Assembly: GCA_013396635.1 (NCBI GenBank)
Contig: WBMW01001708.1
Coordinates: 1,845,984-1,909,983, forward strand
DNA: 64,000 nt
Source: Penelope pileata
Lineage: Eukaryota; Chordata; Aves; Galliformes; Cracidae
Direction: 5' to 3'
Of this stretch, positions 39,201 through 51,200 are shown piece by piece. The notes beneath the pieces are model-generated. The model worked only from the letters and a program-made list of their open reading frames with translations, was not told where the DNA came from and did no database searches. Numbering within the stretch: the stretch's first letter is position 1; each line of letters starts with the position of its first letter. The position numbers and the translations under genes are program-made.

Positions 39201-42200
39201 TCCAATAGAATTGCATTTAGGAAACAAAAACCTTTTGGAAGATGATGTGTGAACTATATAGTGTATAATATACAATGTATGTGTAGTAATATTGTACTCT
39301 GCATTCCCAGAACTAGTATTAAGCATTTGATCAGGGAAGTATTTTTGTTCATTAATAGCTCTTTGTTCATTTAAGAGGCACCGAAGCTTTTGTACATTGG
39401 AAAGGTTAATTACACTCTGAGTAAAGGTACTTGAATAAATTGTGTGTTTTATGGCTAGCAGGGGTTGAAGGTGGGCAGATTTGTCTAGCACAGAGAAAAA
39501 ATATATTTTTATTAGATTGTCAGGTGTTAAGAAGCGCTGCCAACTGGCCAAATGTAATCTGAGTATTCATGAGCAAGAGATACTGATATATTGCAGGGGA
39601 CAGAAAATATGCGCCTGAGTGCCTGTGTCCTTACTTGCATTTAAGCCAGTCCTACTCTCTGTGTCTTGTGTCACAGAGTTTGGTAGGGTTAATTTGTTGG
39701 GTTTTTTTGTTTGTTTCTTTGTTCCACCTGGATCAGTAATCTACTATAAACTGCATTTCTTCCTGTATATTTTGGTTGTAATAAGGCTATGCATCAAAAA
39801 ACAGACACAGAGCACAACTGGTGAAAAAGAAATGGGAAAAGACAAAAAGAGCCTTTTAAGCTTATTACCTTGTAGTATGCATGTCTAATTCTGATATGCC
39901 AGGTATGAATTACACAAGGACCTGAATACACTGTGTTATACCACAGCTCTAAGTCAGATTTCCCTGGATCTCTGTCATTAGATCACCCAGCTGTGCCCAC
40001 CTCCCCAGTGACAGTGTTCTTCTCTCACTGTCTTTACTGTGGATACAACAGGGCTGACAGGTGAATTCTTCTTTATGTTTTTTTAATTGTCAGAAATAAC
40101 AGGCATACTTCTGGGAATAGACTGGCAGCCAGCTCAGCCTTTTCCCAAGTAAATTCTCTTATCAGTAGACTATACAGCCACATATTTGGATGCTTTTTTT
40201 TAATCATATTTCCACCAGGTTTAATGTTAGCACAGCCTGTTTGTACACGTATAAGGGAGAAGAAAGGCTGCCCAATGTAATGCAAGAAGTCAGTGATTGT
40301 GTAAGGCAGGAATGCAGTGCAGCAGCCCTGAATCCTGCTTTCCCATGGCAGATCTAGTCTAATACCTTTTAACGGATAGAAAACAAAAAATGCATATAAT
40401 GTACATTATTAGAGTTCAGATAATCATAAAATCATAGAATGGCCTGAGTTGGAAGGGACCCCAAGTATCATCAGGTTCCAACTCCTCCTGCCACAGGCAG
40501 GGCCACCAACCTCCAGATCTGGTCCTAGATCAGGTTACCCAGGACCACATCCAACCTGGCCTTGAACATGTCCAGGGATGGGGCACCCACAACCTCTCTG
40601 GGCAGCCTGTGCCAGCACCTCACCACTCTCTCAGTAAAGAACTTCCCTCTGATGTCTAATCTAAACCTTCCCTCCTTCGGCTTAAAATCATTCCCCCTTG
40701 TCCTATCACTGTCTACCCTTGTGAAAAGTTGGTTCCCCTCCTGTTTATATTTTCCTTTTAAATACTGGAAGGCTGCAATGAAGTCTCCCTGCAGCCTTCT
40801 CTTTTCCAGGCTGAATAAGCCCAGCTCCTTCAGTCTGTCCTCGTAGGTGAGGTGCTCCAGACCTCTGATCATCTTTGTGGCCCTCCTCTGAACCCTCTCC
40901 AACAGCTCCACATCATTCCTGTATTGGGGGCCCCAGACCTGGACACAGCACTCCAGATGAGGCCTCATGAGGGTAGAGTAGAGAGGGACAATCACCTCCT
41001 TGTCCCTGCTGGCCACCCCTCTGCTGGTGGAGCCCAGGATACCATTGGCCTTCCGAGCTGCAAGAGCACACTGCTGGCTTGGAATAATAATCCCGAATGT
41101 GGATATAAAATCCTTAGCTTTTAGGTTCAGACTGTTGCTGTAAGAAGAATTTGGGTGTCCACGGAGCTGCTGTATCCCTGGCAGATGTCATCGATGCTGC
41201 CTTGATTGGTACATTGTGCTGCAGTTCTGTAGCTCCAGTCTGTGTGGAGGTTGCAACTCCGTGAGCTCTGTTAAAAGATACTGTCACGCTTTTTAAAGTC
41301 CAAGAGAAATGAGCAAAATAGTTAAAGGTCAGTGACCAGGGTGCCTAATATTGTAGTTGAAGGTCTTCATAGCTGTATGAAGGCTGATCCGAAAGTAATG
41401 CCTCCTATTTTATTCTGTTGGCTTACAACGTCAGAGGTGGATATTGGTGGCATGGCAGTAGAGGCCAAACCTTCCCACCGGCATCTCATTTCATTTTGTT
41501 GCTATGTGACAGATGGCAGCAGAGGGACAGTCTGACACAATGACATCTGACATGGAAGTGTGTATGGAGCAAAGGAGTGGAATTGAATTCCTACATGTGG
41601 AAAAAATGGCACCCATTGGCATCCATCAATGCTTGCTGAACGTTGATGGAGACCACACTGTGGATGTGAGCACAGCGAGGGGTGGTGGTGCATTGCAGCA
41701 GCGGTAACAGGGGAGCACCTCTGCTGGTGTGGATTGTTACAAGCGCAATGTGCAGGCTTTTGTTCATCCCTGGTGAAAATGCACAGATAATGGTGGTGAT
41801 TATGTTGAACAATAGTGTTTTGTAGCTGAGAATCTGCTCTATCAAATAGTGTTATTGTGCTTTCTGCATCTGTTGTAGCTTCCACGGAAATAAGCAGGAG
41901 GTGTTACTTTCAGAGCAACCTTCGTATTATTTTGTTAAAGAAAGATCAGATTCATAGCAAGAGTAGAGTACTTTGAGATCCGCAACAGAGCTGGGGATCG
42001 GAATCGTAAGTATTAATCAGACTGTGATTCAGTGCCTAAAGACAAAAGCATAATTGCAATGAGAAGGTCATTTTTCTAAGCAAAGGACAGTTGTAAACTG
42101 CCTTGACCAGAAAAAATCAGTATTTGTTGCATTGCATCATTGAATTATTCATCAAGATCAGACACTTTCTTGTTCAATTTACTTTGTCATTTTCTTCTAG

Positions 42201-45200
42201 CTTATTCTCAGCAGTCTGGATGAAAATATAACACAGTGGCACTTGCTTACAAAAAATGTTCAATCCACTAGATGTCTTGATTGAAAAGACATTTGTTTTG
42301 GTCCAAACTAAAATCAGATACTCTTTATTTTAATGGGATATTCATGTTTTATGGGGAAATAACTAGAATTTGTGTTACGGTATCTCTCTATTAACCTGCG
42401 ATTATTATTGTTTTAATGAGATATTTCAGGCCTATAATTTAGCATAAACAAGCATCACTCATGGGTCAGATCCTGCATGTATTCTATAAAGCCTTTGTTG
42501 AAACAAATGCTGTCCTGGCAATAAGATTTGATTGTCCAGAAAGGTGTAAACTTCCTTTTTTCAAAAATTGCTTGATGTATATAAGTGAAAATAACTCTGT
42601 TAGCGTACTCTAGGCATGGTTAGATTGTTTCAAGATGCTAGTCAGAGTGCTGAAAGGAGTAAATAATGATTGCTCTGTTACTACACAACCTTTTCTTTTT
42701 CTATACAAGTATGGAGGTTAAGCTGAAAGTAATGCCTCCTATTTTATGATGTTGGCCCACGATGTCAGAGGCGGATGTTGGCGGTATGGCAGTAGAGGTT
42801 GAACCTTCCTGACAATATTCCATTACATTTTGTTGCTGTGCTGAACATTGATGGAGACCAAACAGTGAGTGTCAGCGCAGTGAGGCAGTGAGTGGTGCAT
42901 TTCAGCAGTGGTGATGATGATGTGAAAGACAAACCATGCACGGCTGTCACACCATGAAATGAAGAGTGTCTCAATCAGCTCATCCATGTGAATCGGTGGA
43001 TTATGACCAGGGAACTGTGCACAGAGCTGAATGTCTGCTTCAGTGTGTTGGAAACGATGGTGGCAGTGTTGGAGTATTGCAGTTTGTGCCAGGTGGGTCC
43101 CATGAATGCTCACACAGGAACAGAAAGAACACCATATGCAAATTTTTCAGGAGCTATTGAACCAATATGAGGCTGAAGGTGGCAGTTTCCTGGATCACAT
43201 CATTATCGGTGACGTGATATCACCACTATGAACTGGAGTCAAAATGGCAGTCCATGGAGCGGTGACGTGAATTTCCCATTGAAGAAAATGTTGAAGATGC
43301 AGCCCTCAGTAGGTAAAGTGATGTGCACTGTCTCCTGGGAAAGGAAAGGGGTGATCTTTCTGGATTTCCTGGAACCTGGACAAACCACCAGCTCTGACTG
43401 CTGTGTTGTGACACTGACTAAGCTGAAGGCTTGAACTTGCAGTCAGGCTGGAGAAGAACACAACCTTTCTCTTGCAACACGATAACACCAGGCCCCATAG
43501 CAGTTAGAAGACCACGGAGCACCTTCACCTTTGTTAACTGTCCTACCACATTCACCATATAGTCTGGATTTGCTGCCTTCTGCCTTCCATCTGTTCAGGC
43601 CGATGAAAGATGGACTGTGTGGGCAACATTTTCCCAGCAACGGTGCTGTCATAGCTGCTGTCACAGCAGCTGTGAAACAGTGGATCACCTCCACTGGTGC
43701 AGATTTTTACAAGCACAATATGCAGACTCATGTTCATTGCTGGTGAAAATGCATATCTAATGGTGTTATTGTGCTGTTTGTATTTGTTTTATTTTCCACA
43801 GAAATAAACAGGAAGCATTACTTTCAGGGAAACCTACATATACAGAGATACTCAAGTATACAAGGAGATTGGAATATTTTTCTCACCATGATAACTTCCT
43901 TCCCCTCTTTTGTTGCTTTCCCCCATGATTTACTTTGTTTGCATATTTTGGTGTTTCGTACTGTGGTGCCCGAATCAATTTTCTTTTGAATAATTAAGCA
44001 GGTACATGCCCTTGGAAAGTCATTTCACCCTTTATTGCCACTTAATATGATAAGGGTGAGGAACTGGGAAAAGATGTGCTTTTTTTTTTTGATTGCTTTA
44101 CTATGTAAGGATTGAATGTAACATGAATGGGACTAGGAGCATGCTGTATTTAGATGTATATGGTGAATTCATCTCAGGTGACTAGAGGATGTACCCAGAT
44201 AGCCAGACTAGGGAACCATTTCCTTGGCCTTTTGTGACTCAGTAGAAGTGAGCACCTTCCTTCTGGCACCTTCCTTTTTTTTTTTTTTTTTTTAGAAAGC
44301 TATTCAGAGACATTGCATTTCAGGTTCTCATTAAAATCCTGAGACTGGTGTGCTTGAGTGTAGCTGTGCTACAAAAGCAGCTCTAGGAGGATCATTATAA
44401 GGATTTGCTAATGTGCTGGCCTGGGTAGCTAAGCCACAATTTCCATTCTAGGAGCAATGCATGCTCACCACGGTAGGCCAGTGGCAAAATGTGCTTTGTT
44501 AAATTGCATTTCATTGTACTATTTTCTAGTAGTCATGTTCTTTCTTTCTCTTTTTTTTTTGGTGTGTGTGTGAATACTCTTAATTTTGAACATATTTCAG
44601 TGTCTTTGGTCACTCCAAATGACATTAAAATGTCAGCTTGCCTTCTTTGCTCATTCAATCTTCATTCTTTTGCAATTAGGATGTTGTTAGAAATGTGCAT
44701 TGATTTTTAGGTAGGTGCTTTCCCTAGGACAGGACGTATTTCCACTTAAATGTTACAGAACAAACCAACACACTTTGTGTTAATGCCAAGTCATAGGCTG
44801 TTGGCAATGTTGGCCACAGCAGCTGCCTGCTGCCAGCTCTGCGGCCGGGAGATGAAATCACTGCTCTGGCTTTCCAAGGCAGAGAATTCCTTTATAAAGC
44901 AAAACTTCTGCCCAGGCAAGCTTGAGGAGAAATGGTAGGCTGAAGTGTGCACTTCGGATGTTTGAGCTGATTAATGAATACAGAAATAAAAGGAAAAGAT
45001 CATGGCAATGTAGTTTTGGATTTGATGCAATTGATAGGGATATTTTCACCGTAAAGGAACTCCACCCACTGATGCAGTTGTTTTGGCATTTGGAAGAGCT
45101 TGCCATAGAATTGCCTGGCTGTGATTAAAATTCCCTCATGCCACTGTGGTTGATGTCTTCAGCCAAGTACTAAAAGAAATGCTTCCAGTTTTGGGGTTCC

Positions 45201-48200
45201 TCGCTAGGAGAAAACATGATGAATAGGGCAGTGGTTCATAAAAGAACATCTGATAGAACTAGCTATCGTCTCAGGGAAGGTAACAGGAGTAAAAAATCTA
45301 AATAACGATCACTGGTTAAAAGGAGTGAGTGTCTTGGAGATAAAGAGCTTTTATAGACTGTAAAAGAGATTATTGACATCCTTCAAAGCAGCCTGTGTTA
45401 ATGATGCAGATCTTGAAATGTGTGGTGACTGGGATTTCAATGTGTGTTTTGATAGGAATTCTGTGATCACTCATCAAAAGCTTCAAACCTGTTGCTTTTT
45501 AAAGGATGTTTTCTTTACTATCTGAATCAAATATGTCAGCTCTGCAATCTGTGTTAAGTTAATTGAAATGCAGTGAGAGTGTAAAATCTGAACCAAGCAT
45601 GAGGTTGGCAAACTTTGTTCATCCTTTTATATGAACAGAGCTCTAAAAGTAACCGCTTAGAATTATTGATAAAATTATGTGATTCTCCATCCTTCCTTGG
45701 AAAGGAAGGATTTGGGCCAGATGGAGTCTGAAGGAACAATTTGAAATATACCATGCCATATCTGATTGGAATAAGTGATGAATAGCAGGTCTCGAGGAAC
45801 GCCTCATTACAGTATTACTGTACTTACTTTCCAGTGTCTGGAGATGGATTTTATCTCACTAGAGTAAAATTCTAGAAGTGGCATGTCCAAAATACCCCAA
45901 GGTAGGTTTTGCTGTTTCCCTTTTCCTCATAAACTGTTATTTAATTTTATGTGATTGAATTTGGTGACATTTAGTGCACATTAAAGGGAAGAATTTATAA
46001 CTCTAGCTAAAGCGAAGAGTAATTCAGGCTTGTTCTTTGTGAGCTTTCCTTGCTATTCTGCCAAATCCAAGTGCACCTCTGCGTGTTAGAAACCAGTGCC
46101 ATGCCATGCCTGAGCTTCTTTCCTTAAGGTGAAACAATACCTTCAGAGACTGTCAACAAGGGGAAAAAAAACCATGAATTTATGAGGGCAGTTGAATCAC
46201 AGAGTGAGGGGTTGAAGGCACTCTTTTCCCTTAGCTGCACCTTCTCTGTCCCTTTGGTTCCCATTGTAGTGTCCTCTCAATGGCTTTAACTTAAACTGAG
46301 CCCTGGAAGCATCCTAGGGGTGGTTCAGCACCACAGAGATCCATCAGGCCTCAGTACCCACGCTCAGCTGACGGGAAATGGGATAAGACAGGCTCTAAAA
46401 ACCCCCATCATTTGCCATCAGAATATCTCCCCACTTCCCAGTGGTGTGAAGTTTTTAGGGTGTTTAGGAATGGAACATTGCACAAAGGGGCTGTATTGTT
46501 CGGTACCCAACAGTGTACCCTTCCTGGGTCTAATATTTCATTTAAAAGCAATTTGCCTGAATAAAATAAAATATGCATGATGGGTGAACACAGATGAGCT
46601 CTGTTAATGTATTCTAATTAACTTGCTAAAAATATTTTAAAATCTTAATAAGCTTAAAGAGAATATCTGATGATCAGATGCAATGTTAATGAGCATGGTA
46701 TAAAAACATAAGAAGGTAAAGTGGAGAGCTGATTGGCAGTTGCAGCGTGGTCTGGACAGCTAATGTTTTTCTTGGGCAAAAGAAGGCTCTTTAGGTTAAA
46801 TTTTAGCTTTTGTCTCAGTAGCTAATTTTTTGACGTCTTTTTCTAGAAAGCATAATGAACGAAACTAAAAAAAAAATAATTACCTGTTTGATTTGGGGTG
46901 AAGCGGGGATTTTATTACTTAATTATGCCTTAGAAAAACATGCTAAGGACATTTATAATAAAGTATCTGTGTTCTTTGTGTGTGGGAGAATGGCTCTTTT
47001 CCCTTTATATCAGCCATAAATCTCAGATTGTAGTTCTTGTTCTCTCCAGGCTATTAGGTTTCTGTAGCCTGTATTTCATTCCTTAGCACCTATTGTTGCT
47101 TGGCAACAGCACCCGATTTACATGAACCCAGCCCTGAATGAACAGTTACCTGGAACCTTTCTTCTCAGAAACCCCGAGAAACGTAGCAGCTCTCCCATTC
47201 AGCACGACTATTATTAGCAAATATTAATTGCTTCCCTCTACTCATCTTTCTGTAGCCTTTATTTTTTAGTTAAAGAGGGAAAAAAACCTCCATTCTCTGT
47301 TTAGTTCCAGTCTGCCAGAGGTCACAAAATTCATTTATAAATAATCCACTCAGAAAGCAGGAGGTTTATTAATAACGGAGGAGTTTAGCAGTGTTCAGAC
47401 CTCAGCTGGTGGAAGCGGTCCCCGGTGCTGCCTGTGCTGTTGGTACGGGGGAAGGAGGCTCAGAGCAGCAAAGGGACCCAGCAGAGTCACGTATGGAGGA
47501 TCAGCGTTGTTCTTTTCTTTTTCCTGTTAGTAAGCTCTTCTAGGGAGAAAAAGGAGCAAATGTTTCCAACTCACTCTGTTTGCTTCCCTTCCCGGTGGAT
47601 GTAACTTCTCTGAGCAAAATAAAACAGGTTTTCCTCAGCCTGGTGTTCTGTGAGCAGGTGTACCCTTCCTTTCAGCTTGTTTTATTCTTTCAAAGTACTT
47701 TATAACCTGTAGTTCATATATATATTGAGAAGAGTAGGAGATATTGAAAAGAAAAATCAAGAAGAAAAATTCTTCACCAGCACTTAACGCAAAATAGTCT
47801 TACAGGGCAACATTGTGAGTACCCAAATATGTAATACTTCCTCTGAAAAATCTTGTGAAGAAGAAGCCAAAATTGCTTTTTCTCTCTTCTTTTGTTTCTT
47901 ACCTGGTTCATCCTTTGCAAAAAAAAAAAAAAAGAAANAAATGATGCTTGGACCTTGACTCCTTCCTGTTGTTTGCAGGCCTTTGCTTGTGTTTTTGGAT
48001 AACATGCAAAGATGTAGAATATATTTGAGATCTGGTGGAGGTCTGGTTTGCAAATCTATATCTCAAGCTCTTTTTTTCTCAAAGTTTGTGGTGCTTTGTG
48101 TTTCTCTAAAAACTAAATTCCTGGCAGGATACTCTTTCCCCTCTTTCCTCAAGCGGCATTCAAGGTCAGGTCATCACACCCCGTACCTTTTAATTATATT

Positions 48201-51200
48201 CTGTGGCTTTAGGTAACGCTGAACTTGCAGCTGATTATTATTATATTTTCTCCTGTGGACATGTCTTGCTACTGATGCACAGTCTGTGCAGATTAACTAA
48301 TGCAGAATCGAATGCATTTGTGATGTAAGTAATGAAGGGGCCTTTGTTCTATTCTTGGTTGTTCTACTGATTTTGTGCGACCTTGGGCAGCTCATTTATC
48401 TTCTTCCTTGCTTTTCCCATTTTAACCTTCAATGGGTAGTGTCATTTGTTGATTTGCCAATGTAATTTTTTATTTCCCTTAAAAGATTTGCAAGGAATAT
48501 TGCTGTATGTGAGGACAAATAGTTTTTAAAAATGAGACAATGATGCTTTTGTGATTCTAAATAGAAGCAAGCACTGCACACTGTTGCATGGTCTGTGAAG
48601 CCACATGGTGATTACCCACTTCAGAGTTGGGGTAGGCATGGGAATGTCTATATTTTTCTCAGGTTCAAGCATGAATTTCTCACGTACTGGAATATTTTGA
48701 GGAAATGATGAGCTGTGCTGCAATACTAGCAACAGTGCCCTGAACAAAAAAAATAGTTTTTAGCTAGTAGAAAACGTGCAAGGTAGCAGTGACTTTATTT
48801 ATTATTTAACCAATTACTGGGAATGTCGAGCATGGTCCCGACTTTGGCTGAATGTCTCACCTCTAGTTTAAGGAACAGAGCAGTAAGAATTGTAAGTTTG
48901 CATTTCCAGTGTTCCCGTGGGTGCATGCATGGTTCAGCGCTGAGTTCTCCCAGTTCCAGGGCTTCCTGCCACGGAGACCACAGGACACCTGACCTCTTTC
49001 CATGGTACTCCACACAGCATGTGTTCCAGGGCTGCAGACCTTTAAAGCCTGCATATTCTCCCAGGAAACCTGGTCAATTTCTGGCTAGATGTTCTCTGTG
49101 ATGAATCAGAAGTTTTTCACAGAATGGCTCAAGCTGGAACTGGGTGATCTTTAAAGGTCCCTTCCAACCCAACCCATTCTATGATTGGAAAGGACCTCTG
49201 AAGGTCACCTACTCCAACCACTGCTCCAGCAGGGTCACCCAGTGCAGGGTGCCCAGGCCCACATCCAGGCGGCTTTTGGAGATCTCCAAGAAGATTCTAC
49301 AGCCTCTCTGCACAACCAGTTTTATACACTGTCACCTTTCTGCTAAATATTGGGATAAATAAGCTGACTACATGCAGCATCATATAATTCTGGGGTAGAT
49401 GTTTTTAATCCTCTTACTGACTCTTCTCTTTTTTGATCTTGGTTTTAGTGGTGAAGGCATTTCTGCAAGGTATTGGTAGTGTACCAGTGGCTCTAAGCAT
49501 CAGGGGTTTGTGGTCTTAGGAATAAGCCTTTTAACGAGTAGCAGAACGTAATATACTTAGCTTATCAAAAAGAAAGACAAGATGCAATTTAATTGTGGTC
49601 TATAAGTGCCAAGACACAACGAGGAAACCCAATTCTGTAGTAACCTTCTAATTGGAAGGCTGAAGCCACAAAGATCAGCCAACAAGAAGCTTAACAATCT
49701 AAATGATGGGAAAAGTGCAAATATTCAACTTTAAAGGTCATTAAACATGAAAACAGCTAGTATTCACAGTAAGTTCTCTGTCGCTTTGAGTCTTGCATCT
49801 GAGGCTCTCTGTCCTCTTTGGTTTATTGTCCTTCAGCAAATACAGCGTTGGGTTGGATGGTGGGATCATTGTGTTTAAAATTAAGTGACCTCTTTCAAGC
49901 AGATGGTCTGTTCTGACTTTTAACATTTTTGGAGCTCTCCATAGGTAGGTTTTTAAATAGCTGAATGTAATGGCTAGATTTCAAGTACCCAGTTTGGGTC
50001 TCCTCTAAGTTCTACTTCAGGACATTTTTTGAGAATCTGTTAATTTGTCACATTGGTTCCCAGTTTCATGTTTCTCTGCTGAAGGATAAGAATTCTGAAG
50101 CGGGAAGTGGATGTAGAGCAATTGTCAAGAGTCTGTGAATAATTGTGGAAGTATGGGATAAATCAAAGCAGGTAACACTTTGTTATGCTAAGCCTTTAAT
50201 TGAAGCCTTGACTACTTTGTGGATGTTTGGACAACTGCTGAACAGTTTTTCTGGTGATTTGTATTTTCCCCAATGTACATGGTTTTTAAGTTTCACAGTT
50301 CTTGTCATATTCAGACATTGTGAAGAAAAAAAAAGATATAAATTGAATGGCAAAAAAAAAAAAATGCTGATGTGAACAAATTCTCTTGGTGAGTGACTGT
50401 GTTTAACATAATCATAGAATGGGTTGGATTGGAAAGGACCTTAAAGCCCATCCAGTTCTAACCTCTGCCATGGGCAGGGACACCTCCCACCAGACCAGGT
50501 TTTCCTAAGCCCCATCCAACCTAACCTTGAGCACCTCCAGGGATGGGGCACCCACAGCTCTGGGCAGCCTGTGCCAGGGCCTCACCACCCTCTGAGTAAA
50601 GAATTTCCTCCTCACATCTAACATAAATCTCCCCTCTTTTAGTTCAGGGCCATTCCCCTTGTCCTGTCACTATCAGACTGTGTAAATGTTGGTCTCCATC
50701 TTATTTGTAATTGTCCTTTAAATGCCGAAGGACTGCAATGAGGTCTCCCTGGAGCCTTCTCTTCTCCAAGCTGAGCAAACCCAACTCCCTCAACCTTCCT
50801 TTGTAGGAGCGGTGCTCCAGTCCCCTGATCATATTCATGGCCATTCTCACTAATTCGTGGCAACTTTATTTTTTTTTTCTGAAAGGAATTAATTCAGAAC
50901 CAAGAATTTTTATAAGTCAGAGGGATAGCAAGGGTTTATTAAATTGCTTCAAGTAATGTCTTCAGGAGAAGACTTTCCCTCAAGTACATTTTCAGATTTG
51001 ACCAAGTACATTTTAAGTGTTTCTTCTTATTTGCCTTCCCTCTCTTTCCTTAAAAGCATTCACAGAAAAGTTTTTCCAAATTATTCACTCTATATCCATG
51101 AAGATTTCAGATTTAAATCTGCTGCTTTTTTTTTTTTTTTTAACTTCTTACTGTAAACTCTATTGCTGAGTTGTGTACTTTTTTTATACGTTACCATTGG

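Noticed and set aside
39156..39551. 131-codon open frame on the minus strand in the giant intron
   Set aside because: No recognised domain, no splice or promoter context, and AT-driven composition; likely chance.
41502..41885. 127-codon minus-strand frame over the short mariner
   Set aside because: It is antisense to the transposase remnant, a shadow frame.
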